Shown: piece by piece, positions 22,923 to 34,956 of the stretch
Layout of the letters: each line of letters opens with the position of its first letter
Numbering within the stretch: position 1 is the first letter of the stretch
NCBI RefSeq assembly: GCF_019649055.1
Contig: NW_026570229.1
Coordinates: forward strand, 1,860,001-1,924,000
Direction: 5' to 3'
Length of the DNA: 64,000 nt
From: Paramacrobiotus metropolitanus
Lineage: Eukaryota > Tardigrada > Eutardigrada > Parachela > Macrobiotidae
Position numbers and translations under genes: made by a program
The notes under the pieces: model-generated
The model's database searches: none
Seen by the model: the letters and a program-made list of their open reading frames with translations, nothing else
What the model was told of the DNA's origin: nothing

Positions 22923-23911
22923 ATGCATTTCGGGGTGGTGTGTGATTTAGCGTGGCTGCAGCTGAGCGTGTTGAGCGTGTGCCTGGGATGCCTGCCGCCG
23001 CCGCTTTCCCTTCCACGGCCGCAGCCCAGCGAGCCGCCGGCGTGCAGCCGTAAGTGGCCGTGATTTGCATGGAGAGGGTACTCCTATTATTAACCTCATT
23101 TTCAGTGGAGGACATGATCACAGACGCCATGCGGACGAGACAGGACGACCGCCTGACTCTGCCGCTGGCACCGGATGAGCGCCTCCAGCAGGGGGAACTG
23201 CGGCGCCCCCGCCTGGGCGAGGACGCGGCGTTCAGCTGCGAGGCGCCGCCCGGGGGCGATTGGCGCTCGCTGACCTGGCTGCACCGCGGACGCACCGTCT
23301 TCGAAGGAGGCCACGCCCCGCCGGAGGACCCTGCGCAGCGCTACAATGTCAGCCGCGTGGGTGACCGCCGCCTGCAGCTGGTGGTCTTCAACGTCACCGC
23401 CTACTCGGGCGGGCCGCTCCTCTGCGTGGATGCCACGCCCACCCCGCGCTACACCGGCCAGCCACGCTTTATCATTCTGCGCCGCTTCACGCTCCTCCCA
23501 CAGATTACCCGCGCCAGCGAGGTCTTCGAGCCGCTGCTGCCGACGCCCCCCGTGACCAGCGTGGGCGTCCCCATCATCATCCCCTGCCGCGTCCGCTTGC
23601 CGATCCCGGAAGCCATTCTGCGCAACCAAGAGAACCACTATTTCTGGCGCTACAAGGGCCGCATCCTCCGCCCGCTCACGGAGCTGCCGTACGGCGCGCT
23701 GCCTCCTTCCGAAGAGGTCTTGAGGGGAATTTTTTTTAACCGGAAACCAACCATATCCCCCAATCTTCCCGGACAGTTTCTGGACTATACACTGGAACTG
23801 ACCGATCGGCAAGCCAGCGCTGGCGCCGAGCTGCAGTGCTTCTTCCGGCCGCATGAAGGCGCCCATGAGTGGGTCTTCCAGACCACTACAATCACTGTTC
23901 TCAGCGAATAA
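22923..23911 (+). CDS. Secreted two-domain immunoglobulin-like protein, copy 2
   Basis: Exon 1 22,923-23,049, intron 23,050-23,105 (56 bp, GTAAGT to TTTTCAG), exon 2 23,106-23,911, giving 310 aa. The leader (MHFGVVCDLAWLQLSVLSV) is a probable signal peptide. Domain 1 shows FSC, SLTWLHRG, LVVFNVTAYSGG and LLCVD; domain 2 shows IPCRVRLP, YFWRYKGR and LQCFF. Identity to copy 1 is high across exon 2 and the splice sites are shared, so the two arose by a recent duplication about 18 kb apart. Coding GC content is well above the flanks. Function unknown; secretion inferred from the leader and lack of a membrane anchor. Confidence 0.82.
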
Positions 23912-24205
23912 TTACGCTAACATATAAAGTTAGTACATCGATTCTATCAAGCCTGCTGTCGGCACAAATTATTTTAATTTAAACATGGAAAAAAACATCT
24001 GTATTGTCAGTCGTTCTGTGTTGATTTTGCGTTGGCTGAATGTAAACGGCGGCACTAATTTGGAAACATGTGAGACGACATTATTTTCACGTATTGGTTA
24101 AGTTCTGTGCCCACGGGTCCGCGAAACAGCGCAATGATTAATCAGACAAGACTGCAGCTAATGCAAGTTGTGTTTTAAGTTGCGTACGTAAATTACGTAC
24201 GCCAC

Positions 24206-24510
24206 CTATTTGGGGTTACTGATCTCATTCTTTACCAAAGAAACTTTTGGACTCGCCTTTGTAGTATAAAAAACGCTCTGAAAGATGAGCTTAGGTAATT
24301 TTTGATAATTATTTTGGAAATTCGCTAGCCACTTCGCGTTAAGATAGTCCTGTTTGTGGGCAGCAGATTGGCGGTGAACTGCTCGGGAATGGTCAAGCTG
24401 CCGCAAGAAATTTCTAAGTTGGATGTCGAACACGGATTTTCTGTTAAAACTGACTGTTTTGTCAGCAGCAGACAAACCGACAACAGCAATATTTTTCCAA
24501 AGCCGCCCAT
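24206..24510 (-). pseudogene. Relic of secreted LRR-protein paralogue
   Basis: A minus-strand leader (GGFGKILLLSVCLLLTK) is followed by CGSLTIPEQFTANLLPTN, which resembles the N-terminus of the LRR gene at 29.6-31.6 kb (CGSLNIPDQFDASLFPMN). The similarity then continues in a different frame (LNAKWLANFQNN region), so a frameshift near 24,355 breaks it, and no LRRs follow. It is a decayed first-exon copy. Confidence 0.6.
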
Positions 24511-25500
24511 GGTGGATGCAGTTCGCTTGGTGTTAGAATCTACAAAGCCTTATTAAGAGTTACAAGGTGGGTTAAAATCCTAGCCTAATGGTTTGTCTAC
24601 AAGAAAAGAAATTTGCTGTGAAATTCGTGTTTGGCGCCTTTGAAAATTTTTGTATGAAAGGTATTGCTGAATTTTAAAACTTATCAATTTTTCCGCTAAG
24701 CAGGGTTATTAGCCGTGATTTGCTTAACCATTTCCAGTTTATTCTTATATAATATTTACAGTGTAAATTGCTTGTTACTCGAGGATGGAGATTTCAATCA
24801 CCAGAATTTAAGTTGTTCAGCGGTTGGTTTAGCCTCCAGTCGCAGGCGGACAGCCATTATTACTAACGTACTGCAGATTTGTCTTCATATGCACTAACCT
24901 AGGGATGCGGGATTTCTGGTTAAGAAATTGAATAATCATTATGGTAATATGGTGACATGCAAATCGACCGGATCACAGTGGAGAAAATTGCAAAAATGTG
25001 TGCCGTTTTCTTGCGATTAGTACAAAAATCAATCCCAAAAGAATGATTGGAAATTATTGCATGAGTGACATATTTCACAAACATTTCTACTTTTAATGAC
25101 CAACAGCAGTGTCTTGAGAAGACAATAAAAGTTGCTGCAGTGTAGCCTGCCAATGGTCATGCAATCATGCATAAAGGTAAATGCGCGTTTTCCTTGATAC
25201 AACGTAACACATACCGGAAAGTTCCTTCAGGTTTTGTGTACGGTTATTTTTACTGGAACTTGTATTTTTATGGATAATGTCTTAACCCTTTTTTGTATCC
25301 GCTCGAGATTATTGTCAGTGTACGTTGCCTACCACCACTAATACTGAACGAACTCTTTATGTCTTACCGACTCTTACGACTTTACATAGAAGTATACCAC
25401 TATCAGGATAGATCCGAGGAAGAGAATAATTGTATCAAGGAAATGACTAACATATTCGGAAATTTCTGTCCCGCAAGAACGTAATTGCACGAGTGCATAT
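24511..25500. other. No gene recognised
   Basis: AT-rich DNA with short frames only. Confidence 0.35.
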
Positions 25501-25691
25501 TATTTACAGAGCAGTCCATTCTTATTTCTTGAATTTATTGCCAATTTTGTTTGCCATACTGCTGGCAAAGTTTCTGCCAGCTATCTAGCAGCAACGTAGC
25601 TGAAGTAGACAACTGGCAAAACTTTGCCAGCAGTATGGCAAACAAAATTGGCAATAAATTCAAGAAATAAGAATGGGCTGCTCTGTAAATA
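25501..25691. mobile_element. 191-bp hairpin MITE
   Basis: The first ~75 bases (TATTTACAGAGCAG onward) and the last ~75 are inverted copies with one or two mismatches, around a loop of about 40 bases; TA flanks both ends. A transcript would form a long near-perfect stem. It carries no frame. A Tc1/mariner-type MITE is the simplest reading; a microRNA-like precursor is an alternative. Confidence 0.75.
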
Positions 25692-26286
25692 GCAAGTATG
25701 CTCTCATTGCACCGGGAAAAGATAAGCACTCAGCATAATAATAATAAGGAATTTATTGTCTTCGTGCGAGGGTCGTGCCCTTTTACAGCAGTGGACAGTG
25801 TAGCAATTTTGCGTATAAGAACAAACGTGATGGAAAGTGATACAAAAATGCAAACAACAGTGGAAAACAAAAAAAAATGACAAAAACGTTGGTGTTGGAC
25901 TGAGTGCAGTGATATGAATGCAGTGAGTGCACAAGCCAACGTTGTTACGTTTTTGCCGGCTGAGTCATTCACTATCAAGTCAGTGTAACATGGGTGTGTT
26001 GACTCAACTCTTATTAAACTGTAACCAATGCTGCTTGCACTAACAATTCATGCGTCCTGCAACCATACATGATACAACCATCACAGTTCTTGCGGCATAC
26101 AGCAACGCATTGCGTGTCTTAGCTGATTTCTTCGGGCGCAAAGCGTAATTTAGGCGAATCTTTATCATAGCAACCTCATTACCTAATCTTTTCTAATCTT
26201 AAAGCTTCTGCCGAGTAGCAATCTGTACGAAGCTTACTAACGCCTCGGGAAACTATAACAAATTTATTCCAAAATTTGGTGACGTG
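25692..26286. other. Upstream region of the BTB-Kelch gene
   Basis: No coding potential was recognised. The interval presumably holds the promoter and 5' UTR of the gene starting at 26,287, but no TATA box stands out. Confidence 0.3.
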
Positions 26287-29090
26287 ATGGCTGACTGCCT
26301 CCACAACGAACATCTGTGTACCAACCAGAGCGTCCCTTTACAGAATGCCTTTTCTGCCCCAGCGGAAACGGATTACGCTCATTTCGGCAACACGATCAAC
26401 AGTTTGCGTGCTGCCGGAACGCTGTGTGATGTTGTGGTAAAAGGTATGGAGGTTTCAGCCCGCGGAATCCCGTGTCATCGGATCATTCTGTGCGCACACA
26501 GTTCATACTTCCGTGCCATGTTCACCATCGGATTGAAAGAGTGCCATGAGGAGACAGTTCAGCTGCGGAATATATCCAGCAAAATCCTGCAAATGTAAGT
26601 ACTTTTCGTTATAACTTATATAATACTCATATATTATGTCTTATATAATACTCGTATATATATATCTCTAAACCGGCATTAATCTGCAGGGCGATTGATT
26701 ACATTTACTCGTCCCCCATCATCATCGATGACGCCAATATTCAGGAACTCCTTGCCGCTGCAGTTTTCTTGGATATTCATTCCTTAGCCAATAGGTGCTG
26801 GGAGTGCTTGGCCCACCGACTAGATGAGACGAATTGTCTGTTTGTTTACTGCTTACCTCATGCTCAGACGAACAGACCTTACCTGATGGAACGAGCAAAG
26901 GGTTTGGTTTTTCGACATTTTAACGACATCTCCCATAGCCAAGCGTTTTTGGAGCTCAGCCTAGAAAAGGTAAAATTATGTAACATATGCATTTCACGCT
27001 ATTTTTGTGGCTAACGGGCACTGCGCTGACCGTCACAAGATCGATTGCTAACAATAAATATGTAAATAAAAAAATCTAAGCAGCCTAGGAAAGTAAGATC
27101 TTAAATAATAATATTATAAGAAGCCTAAAAGAGATTAGGAAACCAGAAAGTTAAGAAGCTTCAGCAAGATTCTAGCTCGACTTGATGACGGTCGACGACG
27201 GACGAAATGGCTGGTCTATTTGCCACAATAATTATGGGCGTTACCGAATATTTCATTATGTTGATTATTATTCGTAAATTCTGTTTCCTCTTTTCACATC
27301 TCGAACACAGATAATCGAGATCATCAGTTCGGATGATTTATGCGTGGAGCAAGAGAACGAAGTTTTGCATGCTGTCACCCGCTGGTTACACCATGACCTG
27401 GACAATCGTCGGCCGCAATTTCACGAAGTTCTGCAGTTTGTTCGGCAGCCATTTTTGACGCACACGTGTCTTCAGTCCTATAACCTTCTGAAAAAATACG
27501 CAAATGAAGACAAAATACTCGGAAAGCCTACGCTTGATCTGGATCAGATGGACGAATCTTTACCTGGCACGACAGAAGCGCATTCTTCGCAGAATCATTC
27601 AAGAAAGCTGTACGGTAAGGTCATCTAATTACACTTCGGCTTTCTCGCGTTTTGCCCCTTTGAGTTTGTAAACGAGGCATTTGCGAAATATGAATTCGCA
27701 GTGAAGAAAGTATCAGCACACAACAGCCAGTATTCTAGTTTCTCGATGTTTCCCAGGTTCAAATACAGTCGTCATTTGTGCTGGAGGCTGCGCTCGTGGC
27801 GAAAATGCCCTGAACTGTGTAGAGTGTCTGAATCCCACGAACCTGTCGTGGTCACAGTGGAAGCCTCTGCCTAACGAAGTCTACAGTCCCGGCCTTGTGA
27901 ATTTGGATGACGGAGCATTACTCGCATGCGGCGGTTATGATCCTACTTTGGAGAATCCCATAAACAACGCTTACCTATACGATACCAGTCTCCATAATTG
28001 GAAGGAAATCGCCGGAATGCAGACAGCGCGGGCTTACCACGGTGTCGCATTCCTCAATGGCTTTGTTTATGCTATCGGCGGGAACAAGAAAGGCTCGTAC
28101 TGGCAGCACCAGCTGAGCAGCGTCGAGCGCTACGATCCTTACATCAATCAATGGGAAACCATGGCTAGTTTACCAATGCCACTGTCCTGGTTGGCCGCTG
28201 TGGCTCATAAAGGTCGTATCTACACTTTTGGAGGTCTGACAAAATCGGGGTCTGCGGTGAATGGAGTATTCTGCTATAATCCCGTTAGTAATTCCTGGAG
28301 TAAAGTGGCGGCTATGCCCACCGCGCGTTTTGGTGTGTCGGCTTGTGTCGGGCCGGATGGGCTTCTTTATGTCATCGGTAAGTGTGTTTCCGCGTAGAAT
28401 GTAGGACTAAAAATACTGGAAACTGGGCAGCCGGTCCGTGGTTCACAAATGTAATAATAAAATCAAGAAACAGCGTGTAAGAGAAACACACCCAGTGCTC
28501 ATAAATTTGCCAGCACTGGGGTGGAATAGCGAAGGGCTTGTTTGCCTACAGATAGTATGCAATAAACCGAAGTGTTGTACTTGTTAGGTTTACGTTGTAA
28601 TTAAATGCTTCTAAAGTGAAATTTATTCCAGGTGGTCATCATGGGGATTTTGGGGAACACGAATTCGGTTGTGTCGAAGCATACGACGTCGGTGCCGATC
28701 GATGGTTTAGTAAAAGTATGGCCGCTAGATGCGCATAGCGCTGTGTATTATTAGCGCATGAGCATAGTGCAGCTGTAGGATTGTAAAGAACAAATTTGTG
28801 CTGTAGAATTTTAGCGCTGGTCTTTCCGCTGAGCTAGTAGCATTTTGTCTTTTTTAGACAGCATGAACAAGGAGCGCTTCAATGGAAGGAGTGTATGTGT
28901 GAAGGATTATATTTACGCTCTGGGAGGATGTATCGGCAGCGATTACGGGGATTCTGTTGAAGTGTATGATCATGTGACAGATTCGTGGACGGTACTAAAA
29001 GCACAATTGCCGAGCGGGAGAAATTCCTTTGGATGCGTAACTATGCGCGTTAGGAAGCCAGTACGAAATCGGGATCCTATTTTCGGGTAA
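26287..29090 (+). CDS. BTB-BACK-Kelch protein (KLHL family)
   Basis: Six exons: 26,287-26,594; 26,690-26,969; 27,311-27,614; 27,757-28,377; 28,632-28,715; 28,858-29,090. All introns are GT-AG and the phases close to 609 aa, usual KLHL length. Exons 1-2 encode the BTB fold (GTLCDVVVKG, CHRIILCAHSSYFRAMF, AIDYIYSS), exons 2-3 the BACK domain (LCVEQENEVLHAVTRWL), and exons 4-6 six Kelch blades marked by Gly-Gly pairs (VVICAGG, LLACGG, VYAIGG, IYTFGG, LYVIGG, IYALGG). KLHL proteins usually bind Cullin-3 through BTB/BACK and present substrates through the propeller for ubiquitination; the substrate is not predictable. The C-terminus after the last blade (VTMRVRKPVRNRD) is short. The best-supported host gene in the window. 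Confidence 0.92.
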
Positions 29091-29584
29091 TTTTCCTTAT
29101 CCAGTACCTGTATTTTCAGGTGTGTGATATGGAAAACGCAAACAAAATAAACGAGGTGGGGGGCTCTGTCTTCCGACTACTTAAGAAACTTACCAGAAAT
29201 TCCAACCAAGGAATGTAGGATTGTGTCATCCCCGAGGTCTACTTCTCTAAAAGCAGCTGTAACACTATTCTAGAATATGTTTCCAGGAAAGACAAATCTA
29301 AATCGATCTTTGAGACCAATTTTTTATAGTGGTCATTATCTCGTTACCAAAATTTTGTTTGTTTTTCCAATTTCCCCAGTTTAATTTATGAGAAAAGTGT
29401 TATTAAAAACAGCATTTTAAAAAAGCAGTGTTCACAAAACAATTTAGCTGAAAATCAAACGAGAGGTTTTAATGTAAAACAGCGACCAGTGACCATAAAG
29501 CTCTTCGTACACACACACTGCCGAAAAAAATGCAAATAAACTGTTGCATAAAGCATAAAGAATTATAATAATTTTAAAGGATAT
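29091..29584. other. Convergent intergenic region
   Basis: Lies between the 3' ends of the convergent BTB-Kelch and LRR genes. No gene recognised; AATAAA-like words (for example near 29,533) could serve as poly-A signals. Confidence 0.35.
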
Positions 29585-31551
29585 TCAAGGCTTCATATTA
29601 CGCTGGCACACACCATACGCGGACGCCATTTGTTGTGGTTCCAACGTTTTCCAACATCCTTGGCACTGGAAATTCCTCTCCGATGTTGTATCATTAGAGG
29701 CTGCGCACGGTGATTGTTTCTCGTGACCACACGTAATCTTTACGAAATGCGAGTTTTCATGTGCCAGCCGCAGTAGCGGTTGCAGTGCTTTGCTGGTACA
29801 GAGATCACCGGTTAACAGCAAAGGATTGCCTCCCAAATCCACTGTGACGTTTGTGGAATGCTGTAGGACATTTATTAAATCGTCTGGGATCGATGGGATT
29901 TTGTTTCCCGAAAGATTGATGTAGATTAAATGGGAAATATGTAGCGGTGAGGAAGCTGCGAGGGCGGTGATGGCGTTTTCGGGGGCGTCTAAAACCTAGA
30001 AAATAGTTCAAGGTAATTAGAAAAAATTTATGATGATTCAACTCAGTTTCTTTCCACATTTAGTAGCCAGTACTTCTTATCTAAGCAAGGTAATTAATTT
30101 CAAATCTGCGCTCCAAATTTGTGAGATTTTCTTACAGTATCTATAAAGCAAAATCGCACGTTTTTGCCTTCTGCTTAAAGTTCTCGAGTAACGCGTACGC
30201 TGCTCCACGGCAGACATGAGACTGCGATTAAGCAAATCCATCGGCTACAGTATTTATGATGTACAAATTTTATCACAGATTTTTATTTTGTTAAATGGTT
30301 TATGGGAAATTTTATAAAGGTGTATGTAGTACAATTGCTTAATAAATTCGCTGTCAAAGTACAGTTGTATAGAAATTAGTAAATGTTGACGGCCATAGCT
30401 ATATCCATGGCGGTACTAAAGAGAAGGCGTACGCGCGCCGTTTGTGACGTCACAGTAAGGCAAGCAGCCCGCTAGCGCAGTGCTTTAAGGCTCGTAGGCT
30501 CCATAGACTGCTATGGTGAACGCATTTCACTTCCCGTGCTGTGAGATCACCGAGTTATAGCTCAAAAGAAAGAGAAAAACATTTCAAGTTTTATAATGCA
30601 AACGTCTTCAGTATTAAAAGCTAAGTGAGATTTTTAGAACGTTTCGAAAGTAAGCCGAGTTAGCGTACAAAGTCGATGCAACGGTCGGTCCAGACCGCGC
30701 GACCGTTGTGTGTTAATTGCATACATTTTGAAACCTTTTTACAACATGTAATTAAGCGACTTGAATTGCACACATATTATACGTTGAAAATCTTAAAATT
30801 TTTTTCTCTTTCTTTCAAGCTATAGCCCGTTCATTTTAAACTTAAAATCGCTTAACATGGCAACCAATGGAGCCTACGAGCCATAAAGCATTGTGCGGAT
30901 GGCTGGCTTGCCTTCTCATGACGTAGCACCGGAAGTAGGCGTGTCGCGCTAATGCCTTCTGTTTAGTACTGCCATGCTATATCCTATCCTCACTGATCGT
31001 TTACCCTGACTTACCTGTAAAGCAGCCGGCAGAGATGACAAGTCAAATTCTCTCAATCGGTTTCCATGTAACATCAGCTCCATTAAAACCGGCGCGCCAC
31101 TAAAAGTTCCCGGTTGAATTTGCTCCAGTCCCGCATCGTGTATCAACAAGGCCGTCAGGTGGTCGAACCCATTGAACATACCGGCATCCAGTGATAGCAA
31201 CCGTCCACCAATAAAATTCATGTTTTTAATAGTGCTTCGTACATTGGTCAGCCAGGATGTGATATCCCCAGTGCTGTTAAATTCAAAATTAAGGAAACTA
31301 ACGCCCTGCAGATCAGGCCATGCCGGCAAGGGTGTGGCTTTCTTCAGAAACGAAGGAGTGGTCCAATCACCCATGCTCAGGGTGGTGATATTCATAGGGA
31401 ACAGGCTGGCGTCGAACTGATCCGGGATATTTAAACTGCCACAGATCAATACTTGTGGATCCGTTTCAGCGCATGGATGTGTCGTTGTAGCTGAAAGCGT
31501 GGTAGTATGTATTAGAACAAGCTGTAGCAGCATTTTCCAAGACTTTTCCAT
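29585..31551 (-). CDS. Secreted leucine-rich-repeat protein
   Basis: Two exons on the minus strand: 31,551-31,015 and 29,995-29,585, with a GT-AG intron of 1,019 bp in phase 0; 315 aa. The N-terminus (MEKSWKMLLQLVLIHTTTLS) is a signal peptide. An N-terminal Cys pair (HPCAE, LICGSLNIP) caps several LRRs (LTALLIHDAGLEQIQPGTF, LMELMLHGNRLREFDLSSL, LIYINLSGNKIPSIPDDL), and the C-terminal part has spaced cysteines (DLCTSK, KITCG, SPCA, FQCQGC) like an LRR C-cap. No membrane segment, so probably extracellular and protein-binding. An upstream in-frame ATG at 31,599 is less likely because it precedes the signal peptide by 16 polar residues. The intron contains a MITE. Confidence 0.82.
30398..30980. 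mobile_element. MITE inside the LRR-gene intron
   Basis: The left part (CATGGCGGTACTAAAGAGAAGGC ... GGCTCGTAGGCTCCAT) is repeated in inverted orientation on the right (ATGGAGCCTACGAGCC ... GCCTTCTGTTTAGTACTGCCATG) with moderate divergence; arms about 120-170 bp, total about 580 bp. No frame. Insertion lies wholly within the intron of the LRR gene. Confidence 0.65.
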
Positions 31552-31899
31552 GATGTGTCTTAATGTATCAAAATACACAACTTCGTAAACGTTTTTCATA
31601 TAGAATGGTTAGAGCATCAGACGAAGAACGCAGCGAGAAACTAAGAGTGAGCGTTTGCAAGCAGTCTTATTCAATCTGCAACGAACGCTAGCTGGCGGCA
31701 GTAGCGTAATGGATTTGAGCGGATGCATCGGATACAAAGCCGCTTTTTTAGCGAAAATGTTTCAGTTTTCAGCCGGTTACACGATGTGCTTGTATGAATC
31801 AACAACAGCCTCCGGGCAGACGTACGCCATGTAATTGCATTCCGCGCGATACAATGAAGTATGATACATTGTTCAGCTTCAAATTGAAATAATATTCTT

Positions 31900-32263
31900 C
31901 ATTCACCATCACAGGTGACGGAATATAGCAGTACAGTACGTAAAGTGACGGTTTTACTCGTACATTCTACTTTCTCGATCTTTCTCTTTTGTGTTCGGAT
32001 TTACTTTTGGTTGTGTCTACACGGATGCGCCGTGTCTATATAAGTCCATGAGTAGCAGTACTTTGGATGAGTTCTCTCATTACGAGTTTTGGCAGTGATC
32101 GGAGTTTCTAATTAAAATATCGTCGGAGATGCAGTCTCGCTTCGCGTAGATTCGTAGACTTAGCTATGCCACATTGAGATATTAGCTCATTCTCTGTCGT
32201 TGAGTTAGGTCGGTAGGATAGATTATTACGGTAATTATTCCTATCGTACTGATCTCTCCGTCA
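31900..32263 (+). repeat. Probable 5' LTR of a second, decayed LTR retrotransposon
   Basis: A TATATAAG box at 32,037-32,044 is followed by a leader that ends ..CCGTCA directly before a Lys-type primer site at 32,264. That arrangement is the 3' end of an LTR. The left boundary is not resolved and no 3' LTR is in the window. Confidence 0.5.
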
Positions 32264-32275
32264 TGGCGCCCACCG
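32264..32275 (+). other. Primer binding site, tRNA-Lys type
   Basis: TGGCGCCCACCG matches the complement of the 3' end of animal tRNA-Lys (TGGCGCCCAACG) in 11 of 12 positions, starting immediately after an LTR-like CA end. It would prime minus-strand DNA synthesis in the element whose gag remnant is at 34,240. Confidence 0.55.
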
Positions 32276-32651
32276 ATGTTCGAACCTAACCGATGGCCAG
32301 CTAAATAAACTGTGACTGAAATTGTGATTGAAATGGTGAATGTCAGCTTCTAGAGAGTGCTCAGTCCGGGTACAACTGTACTGACTGGACGGATGTCCGG
32401 GCAGCTGGTCTGCCGTCTGGACGCCTAAAACGTTAGTAGTCCGGGTACTGGCGACGCGTTAGTAAGGGGAAACCCTGCTGATCCGTGCCTGCGACCCACG
32501 ACGAAAACCTGTAATTGTTCGGGGGCTTTGCTCTGTCTGGACGCTGGGCAGTTTGACCTGCCAGCAGGGCGATGCAGGGATAACCTGTATATCGGCCCAC
32601 GAGCACTGAATCGAAAATCGAAAGTGAAATGAAAATGAATATGAATTGAAG

Positions 32652-33746
32652 AATGGAAATGACGAAATGTGAAATGATGAATGGTATTTATTAGCGCAAG
32701 CCAGTTTCACTCACACAGAATATAAAGAGAACAGAAATAATTACAGTAAAAATATTTCCCTAAATTTCTCGGCTCCATCCATGGTTCTGAGTACGGAAGC
32801 AGCGTTGCCTCTTTGGATTTCAATCGACAAACGCTGACGGAGAAATTCGAGTGAGCGAAGCTCGCCAGTATGCTGCTGTAATCGTTTGCCAATTTCCTTC
32901 ACTAAAAGTGATGCCGACTTTCCCCAGGGACCAAAAGTCTCGAATGCAAGAGGCGCAAAGATGTATCGGCCCTCCAGATAAGCATACAACTTGGCTTTTT
33001 TATCTTCCGCCTGCGCTGCTGCGGATCCGGCGGCAGCCGAAGTAGACTTTATATGGGACAAGGCGACAGTATCCACGCAGGTCACGTCCCATGCCAAGCA
33101 CATGCCACGTTTCCAGGCAAACGTAGTGCATCCGTCTGGGCGGCGACCGGACGTATGGGACGTACCACGCGGTTCCAGTTTTGCTGGGACGCCCGCTGAA
33201 ACCAACGATCGGCACACAATGCTGTTAAGTCCACCGTGTCTAGGATGACGTCCAGCGGAAAATGAGCATGACAGTCCGTGGTGGCCATATACATCTACGG
33301 GCTTGTGACATTTCGCGCATGGATGTGCTTCGCAAATGACAGCGCCTAACCTGAGCCCAACTGATATCTTCAGGGTGTCGTCGTCCAGGAGGTTGCCGAT
33401 GTGAGCTGAAGGCAAAGCATTCAACCAAATGCCAGCTTCCGGTTTTGATTGTGCGAGGAGTCTGGCCCTGTTTATTTCATCGTCATGAAAGATCTCAAGC
33501 AATGTGGACAGCGATGCATTGCATAACGGTAAATCCCACGTTCGTTGTGAATTCCTGAAAGAGGCCTCCGGGAGTTCCGTCTGCCGGGATTTAGCTTTCC
33601 ACGACTCCTGTGCGCTTTCAGCGTCCACTGCCGGGTGATGAGGAAGCAGTTGCGGCATTAGTTCGGATACGGAATGAATCGAAGCCAAATAGGCTGGGAG
33701 GGATAATTCTTCCGCCCGACGGATGCCGATACCGATGAATTGAATG
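32652..33746 (-). pseudogene. 5'-truncated RLE-type reverse transcriptase insertion
   Basis: The minus strand encodes the last ~330 residues of the family, to the natural end (FREIFLL then stop at 32,741), with CAKC..HGLSC, GRHPRH, RRPDG and WDVTCVDT all present. Homology to the intact element begins near 33,740 (GIRRAEEL region), so the reverse transcriptase domain is missing, the usual 5' truncation of target-primed elements. ATGAATTGAAG occurs at 32,641-32,651 and again at 33,747-33,757, a good candidate target-site duplication. It interrupts the leader of an older LTR element. Confidence 0.8.
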
Positions 33747-34239
33747 ATGAATTGAAGCTAAAGCAGGTACTCGTAGCTTCTGCAGGGCACGAGTTTCCTA
33801 GAATTCTAAAGCGTAGCGGTTACGTAACCGACTGTGAGTAGACCGAGGGTCGAAAGCAGTTTCCTTGAGCTAAAGTTTTTTGTTTGCCCGAGCAGTGCCT
33901 GAGCATTCAAAGTGTCGACACAAATCTTGAGCTATAGTTTTGTATGCGAGAGCGAAAAGCGAGAGCATACAGGTGCACCATATCGTAGCGTAGCCATACA
34001 GCCAGAGCAATTGCGAGCGCTGTGAGCGGTGAGAGAACACCGGAGATCATAATCTCAAACTGAAAATCCAAAGTATCCGGGTGAGAACAAAAGGGTCTAC
34101 CTGGAAGCCAGTGTAACAAACACTGAAAACAAAAGCGTAGCTAAAGTTTCCGCGTAGAACAAAAGCCTACCTACACTGCGAATAAAGCCGTAGCTGAAGT
34201 ATCCGGGTGAGAACGATAGTTCCTCGGAAAGTCAGTGCA

Positions 34240-34956
34240 ATGGACACGGAAAGTGTAGCGTCAACTGCATACGATAATGCAGCACAGCAAAATGAAAACG
34301 CCGTACAATTTGGCGGCATTGCTGATAATGAAGAATTGTGGAACGACATGCACCCGTTGCAGTCGGAACTGATTGAATCGTCGCTTGACCAGAATAGGTT
34401 TGAAGCAGCAATTGAAAATTGGGATGTAAGAATTGATAACGAAATGAATGTGAGTGAACTGAAAGAGATTGCTTGGGCATCTCTTTATACCGCGCTTGCA
34501 CTTCAGAAGAAGTACATCAATGCTAATCGCATATGTCATGCGTTAAACAGCCGTAATACGAGTATGGAGATTGAAAACAGTGCTTTGACTGCTGAACTGG
34601 TTAAACTGCGCAAACAAACTGGAAGAATTGAAAGTGAACGCCGTGTTGAAAAAACACGAGCTGATGAACTGATGGAGCGTCAGTTAGCTTTGATGTTAAA
34701 AATGGAAGAAATGCAGCGAATGCCTAAAGTCAGTGACAAAATACAGTATCCGCAAGTGTACAAAGGTACACAAGAAAGCGGTAAAGTAGAACGTTTCATA
34801 ATGGACTGTGAACGATGCAAAGATTTGAATGGCTGGACAGAGAAACAATTGATTGAAAAAGGACTGTCATACGCACTGAAAGGTGACGCGTATTTGTGGT
34901 ATGTCGAAAACAGAAAATTAGATCCAGATAAAAACTGGAAATTATGGAAAGAATAA
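34240..34956 (+). pseudogene. Truncated retrotransposon Gag
   Basis: About 238 residues from ATG 34,240: an acidic N-terminus, a coiled-coil stretch (ELVKLRKQTGRIESERRVEK) and the start of a Gag capsid-like domain (VERFIMDCERCKDLNGW, ALKGDAYLWYVENRKL). It stops where a capsid domain would normally continue, so the rest of gag and all of pol are lost. The upstream 33,760-34,239 has repeated TAGCTAAAG/CCGGGTGAGAAC words typical of a retroelement leader. It probably belongs with the LTR and Lys primer site at 31.9-32.3 kb. Confidence 0.65.

Noticed and set aside
23102-23866. 254-codon minus-strand frame over the second Ig gene
   Set aside because: Antisense to a supported exon; its apparent similarity to the other antisense frame only mirrors paralogy of the sense genes.
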